A program made the translations under genes and the position numbers. Positions 55,957-63,182 of a stretch of 64,000 nucleotides of DNA are shown one piece after another. Under the pieces are notes generated by a model. The model was not told the DNA's origin, did not search any database, and saw nothing but the letters and a program-made list of their open reading frames with translations. Location of the stretch: assembly GCA_947502355.1 (NCBI GenBank), contig CANMZP010000006.1:1-64000 (forward strand), given 5' to 3'. Each line of letters starts with the position of its first letter. The stretch's first letter is position 1. The stretch is from an uncultured Thalassotalea sp. Its GTDB lineage: Bacteria > Pseudomonadota > Gammaproteobacteria > Enterobacterales > Alteromonadaceae.

Positions 55957-56694
55957 TTAGATGTGCGAGTTTACCAAATTGGTAATGGAGTACTTATCAC
56001 GTTTCTCGCTATTGCGGCGACGGATTTCTTCCAATGCTTTGGCTTCGACCGCATCGAATAACGCATTAATCAAACGGTTAAAGTGATTGTGCATGGCTTG
56101 TCTTGATAAAGCCACGTCACCTTTTTTAAGCGCTTCATAAATTGCGGTATGCTCAGCGATTGTTTTGTTATTGTCTTTACTGCATACACTGTTGTAATCG
56201 TCGACAATTTTAGGCGTTGAACGTCTAAGTTCCCAAAGGTTCTCTACCGATAAAATCATCGCTTTATTACGGGTTGCGTTAACAATAATGTGGTGAAATT
56301 CACGGTCCGCTTCTTCAACGTACTCGCCTTCTTTCATTGCTACAAGTGTTTGCTTTAATTGATCTAATTCTTCTTCAGTTATGTTGGCAGCAGCGAGTGC
56401 GGCAACTTCGCCTTCAATTAATGCACGCGCTTGTGTTACTTCAAAAGCGTTGATCTCGATTTGGTTTTTTCCACCAGCACCTTTTAATACGTATACACCT
56501 GAGCCAGTTTTAACTTCGACTTTACCACGAACTTCTAATGCAATAATCGCTTCACGAATGGTTGGACGACTGACATTGAACGTTTCTGCTAACTCTCTTT
56601 CCGGCGGCAGTCTGCTGCCTGCAGAGAATTGTCCTGAATTTATTTTGGCTTCTATCTGATCAACGATATGCCAAAATAAGCGCCTGTTACCCAT
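55957..56694 (-). CDS. GntR-family regulator, FCD subgroup (regulator 2)
   Basis: A 245-residue paralogue of regulator 1 (37682-38422). The DNA-reading part AETFNVSRPTIREAIIALEV is identical in both, and the FCD domain carries matching LIEGEVAALAA, DREFHHIIVNATRN and MHNHFNRLI segments. Divergence is greater in the ligand domain. It is flanked by its own terminator and by the MFS 2-kdgF-dehR set on the same strand. TTGGTCTTACAAT just upstream suggests autoregulation. It probably shares operators with regulator 1 but may sense a different intermediate. Confidence 0.9.
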   Translation of the reverse strand: MGNRRLFWHIVDQIEAKINSGQFSAGSRLPPERELAETFNVSRPTIREAIIALEVRGKVEVKTGSGVYVLKGAGGKNQIEINAFEVTQARALIEGEVAALAAANITEEELDQLKQTLVAMKEGEYVEEADREFHHIIVNATRNKAMILSVENLWELRRSTPKIVDDYNSVCSKDNNKTIAEHTAIYEALKKGDVALSRQAMHNHFNRLINALFDAVEAKALEEIRRRNSEKRDKYSITNLVNSHI

Positions 56695-56719
56695 AGTTGA
56701 TTCCTTAATAAAAACTAAA

Positions 56720-56732
56720 TTGGTCTTACAAT
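56720..56732. promoter_or_regulatory. Candidate GntR/FCD operator of gntR2, with promoter
   Basis: TTGGTCTTACAAT fits TTGGT-N3-ACNA and lies 26 bases upstream of the gntR2 start. On the minus strand TATTAT (-10) with TTGCTA 17 bases before it precedes the site, so it would sit just after the transcription start. Confidence 0.55.
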
Positions 56733-56851
56733 TTCGCTATAATATCGACTAACTGGTCATTTAGCAAAGAAATTGTTGGTGTCTATCGAATAATTGTTAC
56801 TTGTTTACCACAAATGCTCATTGGTTGTGTTTGTCACTGTCTCTAATAACA

Positions 56852-56897
56852 TAAAAAACGCCTTATATCGCAAGTAAAACATGCAGTATAAGGCGTT
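56852..56897 (-). terminator. Terminator of the dehR-kdgF-MFS 2 operon
   Basis: AACGCCTTATA/TATAAGGCGTT encloses a 19-base loop and is followed on the minus strand by TTTTTTATG, about 37 bases after the MFS 2 stop. Confidence 0.8.
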
Positions 56898-56933
56898 ATT
56901 TCTTACCAAGGAGGATAAGTAAATGGCGTTAAA

Positions 56934-58229
56934 CTATTTACTTTTTAATTGTTCAACCTTAGGAATTAACACCCAAACTGACAACATAGCAATCACCGCT
57001 AGCGATGCACCAATAACGAAGGCTGGTGTATAGTTACCATCGGCCGTTAAAATTGGTACAAGCGAGGTTAAACCTACCGCACCTAATTTTGCAGCCATGC
57101 CTGAGAATCCAGCTAAGGTACCAACCGATTTTTTGCCTAATAGATCACTAGGTAGTGTTTGCACGTTACCAATGGCGGTTTGAAAACCGAATAAGATAAC
57201 GGCCATGATTAATACCGCGGTAGCTGGCGCGCCAGGATCTGCCATCGCCAATAAAGCCGGAAGCATGATTAAACAACCTAAGGTGATTATAAACTTACGG
57301 GTTTTATCGGTATTCCATCCCGCCTTTAAACGGTTTTGCGCAAGCAAGCCACCAAACCAAGCACCGAACATGGCACCAACATAAGGTACCCAGCCGTATA
57401 TACCGATGGACTTAACATCCATGCCATACACTTCGTTAAGGTAAATAGGGATCCAGAAAACAAATAACCACCAAATTGGATCAATCGCTGCGGAGGCTAT
57501 AATCACACCCCAACTTTGTTTGCGCGACAATAACTCTTTTGTTGAAGGGTTATACTCTTCCACTTCAACACCTTCTACAGCATCGGCAGGGCGTTGACCG
57601 GTTAAGATATATTGCTTTTCTTCCTCAGTGATCCAAGGGTGTGAACCGGGCGGTGCTTTAACTAAAACCACCCACGGAATAAGCCAAAGTAAACCAACTA
57701 AACCAACCACAACAAAAACCATTTGCCAGCTGAAATAAATGGTTAAAAAGGCAATTAATGGAATGGCAATAATACCGCCGATGGCTGCGCCAGAGTTAAA
57801 GATCCCTTGAGCAAGAGCACGCTCTTTCGTCGGGAACCACTCAGCGTTACCTTTCGTGGCACCTGGCCAGTTACCGGCTTCAGCAACACCTAAAATGGCA
57901 CGAAACAAGCCAAAGCTCAGTAATCCTTGGGCAAAGGCATGGGCAACGGTTGCCAATGACCAAACACCAATAGAAAGAACAAAGCCTAAACGGGTACCAA
58001 CCCAGTCGAAAATCTTACCGAAAATAGCCTGACCAAAGGCATACGCGAATACAAAGATAATCGATATATTCGCGTAAATTTGCTTACGCTCCAGCGCCGA
58101 TTCATCCGGGAATAAATCTTCAACAATCGCTGGCCACAACACACTTAAAGCCTGACGGTCAATGTAGTTAATAATGGTAGCAAGGGCGATTAAGGCAATC
58201 ACCCACCAACGTAAGCCTTTAACTTGCAT
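56934..58229 (-). CDS. MFS transporter 2, hexuronate/DEH type
   Basis: A 431-residue near-duplicate of MFS 1 (43532-44869). The same blocks occur: INYIDRQALSVLWPAIVEDL, AEAGNWPGATKGNAEWFPTK and NSGAAIGGIIAIPLI. The central loop is shorter and the C-terminal tail lacks the last dozen residues. Its ATG overlaps the kdgF stop (TAATG), so it is coupled to kdgF and dehR and is almost certainly an uptake system for unsaturated uronate or DEH. Retention of two copies in one locus may reflect dosage or different uronate preference. Confidence 0.92.
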   Translation of the reverse strand: MQVKGLRWWVIALIALATIINYIDRQALSVLWPAIVEDLFPDESALERKQIYANISIIFVFAYAFGQAIFGKIFDWVGTRLGFVLSIGVWSLATVAHAFAQGLLSFGLFRAILGVAEAGNWPGATKGNAEWFPTKERALAQGIFNSGAAIGGIIAIPLIAFLTIYFSWQMVFVVVGLVGLLWLIPWVVLVKAPPGSHPWITEEEKQYILTGQRPADAVEGVEVEEYNPSTKELLSRKQSWGVIIASAAIDPIWWLFVFWIPIYLNEVYGMDVKSIGIYGWVPYVGAMFGAWFGGLLAQNRLKAGWNTDKTRKFIITLGCLIMLPALLAMADPGAPATAVLIMAVILFGFQTAIGNVQTLPSDLLGKKSVGTLAGFSGMAAKLGAVGLTSLVPILTADGNYTPAFVIGASLAVIAMLSVWVLIPKVEQLKSK

Positions 58230-58573
58230 TATGACTCCTCGAGAAAGTCTTGACGTGCTGGGCTAAAGGTATCAATTAAAATACCGCCAGTAGGGCAGGT
58301 CGCACCATGGTCTGCATGCGGTGGGATAAAACAGCTATCCCCAGGCTTTAACACCTTAGTTACCCCAGCAATATTGAAGTGAAACTCACCTTCAACCACA
58401 TAAGTTACTTGTGAATGACGATGCGCATGGTTATAACCAATAGCACCTTCGGAGAAGTAAATCTTAACCGCCATTAATTCATCATTGTAACCTAGCATCT
58501 GACGCTTTAGGCCGTTACCTAAGTCTTCAATTTCGGCTTCGTTGCCAAAGGTAAAATGGGCACTTTCGCTCAT
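58229..58573 (-). CDS. kdgF: KdgF-like cupin, unsaturated uronate linearising enzyme
   Basis: A 114-residue single-domain cupin. KdgF proteins convert the ring form of 4,5-unsaturated uronates, released by exolyases, to the linear keto acid (DEH). The metal site fits the pattern H-x-H-x-H-x-Q in NHAHRHSQVTYVVEGEF (His49, His51, Gln55), with a later His in PPHADHG (His86, His89). The FSPARQDFLEES end is typical. Its location between dehR and MFS 2 agrees with this step. No signal peptide, so cytoplasmic. Confidence 0.92.
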   Translation of the reverse strand: MSESAHFTFGNEAEIEDLGNGLKRQMLGYNDELMAVKIYFSEGAIGYNHAHRHSQVTYVVEGEFHFNIAGVTKVLKPGDSCFIPPHADHGATCPTGGILIDTFSPARQDFLEES

Positions 58574-58602
58574 AATAATTCCTCGTACTGTACGTGTTCA
58601 GA

Positions 58603-59481
58603 TTACTTATTTAATGTAAGGAAGTAATCGAAAATTTCCGGCACATTGCCATTTCCTAAACCAGCATCGAAAGCCGCTTGTAAGTTTGCTGACGAGCCTT
58701 CTGCAATTTGTGAACGAGTGCCTAAGTCTTCAACCATTTGTAAGAAGTAACCTAAATCTTTGTTTGCGTTAGCAATTGAGAAACCAAGGTCACTTACGTT
58801 GTCTACAGCGTAGTTTTTACAAAACTGCATAAATGGAGAGCTAGAAGGACCAGTAGACATAATTTCGAATAATTGCTGACGGTCAACACCTGCGCGATCT
58901 GCTACGGCAAACGCCTGTGACATAGCACAAACTGTGGTCATGCCCATGAAGTTGTTTACCAATTTGGTTGTGTGACCTGCACCTAAAGCGCCTAGGTGGA
59001 ATACATTTTCACCTTGCTCTTCTAGTACTGGTTTTACTTTATTAAAGGTATCAATATCACCTGCCGCCATGATGTTCAATAAACCATCTTTAGCGTGAGC
59101 TGGTGTACGACCAAGTGGTGCATCAATCATACCTACGCCTTTAGCGGCTAGGTCGGCACCAATTTTACGAGTCGAAGCCGGAATAGACGTACCGAAATCG
59201 ACAACAACAGCGCCTTCTTCTACACCCGCAAGGATGCCTTCATCGCCATACATTACTTTCTCAACAATCGCTGAAGTCGTAAGACAAAGCATCACTATGT
59301 CATTGCCTTGAGCCAATTCTTTACCTGTGCTTGCTGCTTTACCGCCACGCGCTAAACATTTGTCGACAGCATCTTTGTTAAGATCCATCACTGTAACTTG
59401 GTAACCTCTGTTTTGTAGGTTCTCAACCATGTTACCGCCCATAAGGCCAAGTCCGATAAAACCGATAGTTGGTTTAGACAT
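58603..59481 (-). CDS. DEH reductase-like dehydrogenase (3-hydroxyisobutyrate dehydrogenase family)
   Basis: A 292-residue NAD(P)-dependent beta-hydroxyacid dehydrogenase. The cofactor turn is GFIGLGLMGGNM at residues 7-18. DAPLGRTPAHAKDG near 120 is the substrate block, and GHTTKLVNNFMGM near 168 carries the catalytic Lys. In alginate degraders such as Vibrio splendidus, a member of this family reduces DEH to KDG (DehR). Here it sits before kdgF and the uronate transporter and downstream of the TonB receptor, which supports that role. Cofactor preference is not assigned. Confidence 0.87.
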   Translation of the reverse strand: MSKPTIGFIGLGLMGGNMVENLQNRGYQVTVMDLNKDAVDKCLARGGKAASTGKELAQGNDIVMLCLTTSAIVEKVMYGDEGILAGVEEGAVVVDFGTSIPASTRKIGADLAAKGVGMIDAPLGRTPAHAKDGLLNIMAAGDIDTFNKVKPVLEEQGENVFHLGALGAGHTTKLVNNFMGMTTVCAMSQAFAVADRAGVDRQQLFEIMSTGPSSSPFMQFCKNYAVDNVSDLGFSIANANKDLGYFLQMVEDLGTRSQIAEGSSANLQAAFDAGLGNGNVPEIFDYFLTLNK

Positions 59482-59574
59482 TTTTTTTCTCCAAATAATC
59501 TTGCCAATGCTTGTATAAGTAGGAAAATGAGTGCAGCCTAAATTGCTGCAACCTCTTTTTAAACTTTTAATAAA

Positions 59575-59611
59575 GTGAGTTTCAATCGCACTGGTTTTTA
59601 ATGAAACTCAC
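59575..59611 (-). terminator. Probable TonB receptor terminator
   Basis: GTGAGTTTCA/TGAAACTCAC with a 17-base loop is followed on the minus strand by TTTATTAAAA. It lies about 47 bases after the TonB receptor stop. A palindrome TAGGTCA-GCA-TGACCTA precedes it at 59623-59639. Read-through to dehR is possible, since the U tract is short. Confidence 0.55.
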
Positions 59612-59658
59612 TAAGTGTTCGTTAGGTCAGCATGACCTAGGTAATATGTTTCGTGTTA

Positions 59659-62600
59659 TTAGAACTTAGCTTTTACACCGAATTCCCATTTTGTTCCTGA
59701 ACGCGAGTAGTCGGCAATGGTGGTGTTATTACCACGGGTCATTACTTGTGGCTCATCCGTTAGGTTCAAACCTTTAACAAAGAAGCTGATGTTTTTGTCA
59801 TACTTATATTTCGCTGACATATCAATGTAATTAGCTTCTTGAACATAACGGTGTGAACGGTCTGGGAATGGCAAGTTGTTTGGTTGTAGATACTTAGATC
59901 TATGTTTCCATAACAAGCGTACCGTGGTTTTATCACCTTCCCAGTAAACCGACGCTGACGCCGTGTTTTTAGAGAAACCAAATAAGTTGGCATCAGGCAC
60001 AATACCCGGACTTGCTGGTTCGGCCGTGTTAAAGTTTGAATCCGCCCAGTTCCAAGCGAATTTCGTTCCTAAGCCATTAAATGGCTCTGGTAATTCAACA
60101 AAATGCTTCTGACCGGTAAATTCCACACCTTTAATAACAGACGTATCATCAGATGTTTGTTTTACCAAATGGCTAACGTCTGGGTAGGTGATGTCTTGAC
60201 CGTCAAGGTCTACAATGATATCACGTTGTTCGGTGAGTGTTTCGTAACCGCCTGTAAACTCTTTGTAGTAAAGTGCAGCAGCAAACGTCGCATCTTGAGA
60301 TGGGTACCATTCCAAAGAAAGGTCGTAGTTGTCTGCCGTGTAAGGGTCTAAGTGGTTACCACTTGCATCACCGCTTCCGATAACTTCACTGAAATCGGTA
60401 TTGGTATCTGGATCACATACGGTGTCGTCTTCATCTTCACACGTTTCGTAACTTACACCCGCTGACATGGCATTCATTTGGAAGCGAGACAGTGAACGGT
60501 ATGCCGAAGTACGTACATAGAACTCGTCGGTAACAACCCAGGTTAAATTCAAACTTGGTAAGTATTCGGTGTAATCAGACTCAAGGTAAACACGTTCGAT
60601 TTCACCCGTTGGGTTAATAACAGAATCCCAAACAATATCACCATCTTCGTTAGTACGTGAGGTGATATACACTTTGTCACCCCAACCTTCCGATTCGGTT
60701 TCGGTTTTAACGGCACGTATACCAATGTTACCAAAAACAGGCGTATTGAATAGCTCGGTATCAATATTGGCCATTAGATAAAGTGCGGTAATTTCTTCTT
60801 TTACGTGACGGTCTCCACCATCGCGACCATCTTCACGTTCACCAATATCGTAAAAGTCGGTGCTGGTGGCGCCTGGTAGTTGACCAAGAACTTGACCAAT
60901 AAAACACTTGTGATCATAGGTTGCGTAGCGTGTGGCATCACCACCTTCGCCTGGCTCTTCAACAAACTGGCGATCGTTGTCATGATCGTTTGCACAGTTG
61001 TTGATAATACCGTTAATTAATTCAAGGTTTGCTTCCGGGTTTAAGTCATCCCAGTTGTTATCTTCGTTATCGCTGGCACCGTTACGTTGTTCGCCTGTGG
61101 CAATAACTAATGAAACGTCGTTCGTTACGTAGTCATCCAACTCTTCTTTTGAGTAGCGAATACCGGCTTTAATGCTGGAAATGTAGTCGTTATCTAGGGT
61201 GTATTCGGTATTAAAGTCTACAGCCCAAATTTTATCGTTACGTTCTTCATGGTTGCGGCGATACTCAACGTAGGCGTGATCATCGTTTACAAAATTGCCC
61301 ATGTGGCTGGCATCGAATGCTTCCCACGATTTAAAACCGGCATCGTCTGGACCTAAACGATCGCTATCTAACCATGTTAATGTTGGTACATTGCGTCCTC
61401 TAAAATCAAGGGCGTAATTGTAGTGTTCGGTTGAACGGAATTTGGTACGGTGACGTAAACGGTAACGATATGATTCGGAGAAAGACAGATCTAGTCCAAA
61501 TTTTAAGTCGTCGGTAGCGTAGTATTCGATTTCTAAACCTAAACCGTCGTAATCATCTTGTTGGCTTCGATCTTCACCTAATAGTGCCGGGCGAGCTTCG
61601 CCTTTGGCATAAAGTAAGGTGTGATCGTCAGAAATAATATGATCAGTTAAACTATCACCACGAGAGTCTAAAGACATCTCCATACGTTTTTCATTGTAGT
61701 AAAGATCAGAGTATTCGTAATCGAAGTTGATGTTCCAGTCTTCGTTAGGTACCCATTGAAAGGTAAATACTGCGCCTTTACGTTCATCTTCGTCTTCGCC
61801 GGTACGCCAGTAAGCGTCATTAGGCACATAGAAAATACTGCTTGGGTCATAATTTGCCAAATCCGTATCACTGCCTAATTGTGGAGAACGGCCAACGCGT
61901 CCCGAACTAACCCCTTGTTGGCTCGTAGCACAGTTATCGCCACCGTTAAGTGCTGTGCCATCGGCTGCGCGCAAGGCACAAACACCCATTTGTGAGCTAC
62001 CACCGTAGTTTTCTTCTGGGTTAGAAGAGTCAGTATAGTTAAGGCCTAAGGTGAAACCCATATCACCCCAGTTATCGGTTTCCCATTGCTGTACGGTTGA
62101 GACAACAAACTTTGCACCCCAAGGGCTTGTATCACCACCGTCAACATCCGAATAGTAATCATTGTAAATACCAGTAGCTTGTACCGTTGTTTGATTTTCT
62201 CCGTAATCTACGGCGCGAAGTGAGTTAACATCGATAGTACCGGATGTACCACCTTCTACTAAGTCGGCTTGTTGTGATTTATAAATAACGACTTTATCAA
62301 CAAGCTCTGACGGGAATTTTTTAAAGTTAACCGCACGACCAGGACCCGCATTGGTGATGGTTCGGCCATTAAATGTTGCGTAGCCCCAGTATGAACCTAG
62401 ACCACGAATTGAGATTTCGTTTTGGCTACCTTTCAAACGGTGAGAGGAAGCACCAGAGATGTTTTCAATAACATCGGATAATGACAAACCTGGTAATTCA
62501 CCAAAATCTGCGGCTGCGACCGCATCAACAATGGCGGTATTGTTTTTCTTCTCATTTAATGAGCGAGTCATGGTGCCACGCATGCCTCTCACTTCAATGA

Positions 62601-62760
62601 CTTCAATTTCTGGTTGAGCTTCTTCAGCCGGTTGAGCTTCTTCTGCTAGCGCAGGAAACGCAAGCATGGAAACCAGCGTTGATGTACACAGAAGTTGTCT
62701 ACTGAAGCCGCGCTGCTCACGCAAGACACGACTGATTGTGTTTAACTTTTCAATAGTCAT
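59659..62760 (-). CDS. TonB-dependent receptor of the alginate locus
   Basis: A 1033-residue outer-membrane importer. After an extended N-terminal signal region (hydrophobic LLCTSTLVSMLAFPALA near residues 24-40) come the TonB-box-like EIEVIEVRG near 50 and the plug (ELPGLSLSDVIENISGASSH near 90, ISIRGLGSYWGYATFNGRTI near 115). The large beta barrel ends with a phenylalanine (KWEFGVKAKF). The ligand is inferred to be alginate oligosaccharide from the gene neighbours. AGGAA lies eight bases before the ATG. A TTGGTNNNACNA site and TTGACA lie upstream. A PAEEAQ repeat occurs next to the predicted signal cleavage site. Confidence 0.93.
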   Translation of the reverse strand: MTIEKLNTISRVLREQRGFSRQLLCTSTLVSMLAFPALAEEAQPAEEAQPEIEVIEVRGMRGTMTRSLNEKKNNTAIVDAVAAADFGELPGLSLSDVIENISGASSHRLKGSQNEISIRGLGSYWGYATFNGRTITNAGPGRAVNFKKFPSELVDKVVIYKSQQADLVEGGTSGTIDVNSLRAVDYGENQTTVQATGIYNDYYSDVDGGDTSPWGAKFVVSTVQQWETDNWGDMGFTLGLNYTDSSNPEENYGGSSQMGVCALRAADGTALNGGDNCATSQQGVSSGRVGRSPQLGSDTDLANYDPSSIFYVPNDAYWRTGEDEDERKGAVFTFQWVPNEDWNINFDYEYSDLYYNEKRMEMSLDSRGDSLTDHIISDDHTLLYAKGEARPALLGEDRSQQDDYDGLGLEIEYYATDDLKFGLDLSFSESYRYRLRHRTKFRSTEHYNYALDFRGRNVPTLTWLDSDRLGPDDAGFKSWEAFDASHMGNFVNDDHAYVEYRRNHEERNDKIWAVDFNTEYTLDNDYISSIKAGIRYSKEELDDYVTNDVSLVIATGEQRNGASDNEDNNWDDLNPEANLELINGIINNCANDHDNDRQFVEEPGEGGDATRYATYDHKCFIGQVLGQLPGATSTDFYDIGEREDGRDGGDRHVKEEITALYLMANIDTELFNTPVFGNIGIRAVKTETESEGWGDKVYITSRTNEDGDIVWDSVINPTGEIERVYLESDYTEYLPSLNLTWVVTDEFYVRTSAYRSLSRFQMNAMSAGVSYETCEDEDDTVCDPDTNTDFSEVIGSGDASGNHLDPYTADNYDLSLEWYPSQDATFAAALYYKEFTGGYETLTEQRDIIVDLDGQDITYPDVSHLVKQTSDDTSVIKGVEFTGQKHFVELPEPFNGLGTKFAWNWADSNFNTAEPASPGIVPDANLFGFSKNTASASVYWEGDKTTVRLLWKHRSKYLQPNNLPFPDRSHRYVQEANYIDMSAKYKYDKNISFFVKGLNLTDEPQVMTRGNNTTIADYSRSGTKWEFGVKAKF

Positions 62761-62851
62761 TTTTGTTTCCTGAGTAAATTGTAATCCAATTGTTCGTAAT
62801 TTTTATTTTCTGTATTCATTCAAGCAATATATGTAACTTCTGTCAACTATT

Positions 62852-62864
62852 TTGGTAAAACAAA
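62852..62864. promoter_or_regulatory. Candidate GntR/FCD operator of the TonB receptor
   Basis: TTGGTAAAACAAA fits TTGGT-N3-ACNA. In receptor orientation it ends five bases before TTGACA, almost the same spacing as operator B at the PL6 promoter. Confidence 0.55.
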
Positions 62865-63025
62865 TTTGATGATAAATTAATTTTTGCCATTACCAATTGA
62901 AAAAAATGGATTTGACCATTGACGATTATTGGTTATTGGGTTAGGTTTTAAAGTACATAATGAAAACCTTAGCTTAAAAGATGGTTTACAAATGTTATGA
63001 GAAATAAAGGATAGTTGTTATTGTT

Positions 63026-63038
63026 TTGGTCATACCTA
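63026..63038. promoter_or_regulatory. Candidate GntR/FCD operator D (PL7 lipoprotein)
   Basis: TTGGTCATACCTA matches the TGGT-N3-ACCA palindrome at all but one core position. It lies about 145 bases before the lipoprotein start. Confidence 0.55.
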
Positions 63039-63120
63039 AGAGAAGTGGCTTAAAGGCAATGGACCAATGTTACTTGTTTTAACATAGTGAATTTATGTTT
63101 TGAAATAAGGTGTAAATGGA

Positions 63121-63133
63121 TTAGGTAAAACTA
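63121..63133. promoter_or_regulatory. Candidate GntR/FCD operator E (PL7 lipoprotein)
   Basis: TTAGGTAAAACTAA is a near palindrome around AGGT-N3-ACTA, a weaker version of the site. It lies about 50 bases before the start codon. Confidence 0.42.
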
Positions 63134-63182
63134 ATTGTAAATATGAAGTTGTCCTTATATTCAATGGGTTACAAGAGTTTAT

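Larger units (their letters stand above)
62761..63182. promoter_or_regulatory. Divergent control region between the TonB receptor and PL7 lipoprotein
   Basis: About 420 AT-rich bases with no gene. It contains three GntR/FCD-type candidate sites (62852, 63026, 63121). On the minus strand a perfect TTGACA (62841-62846) lies just downstream of the first site, with TTGAAT as a possible -10 after 17 bases. Both flanking genes are therefore likely controlled by the same regulators. Confidence 0.6.
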
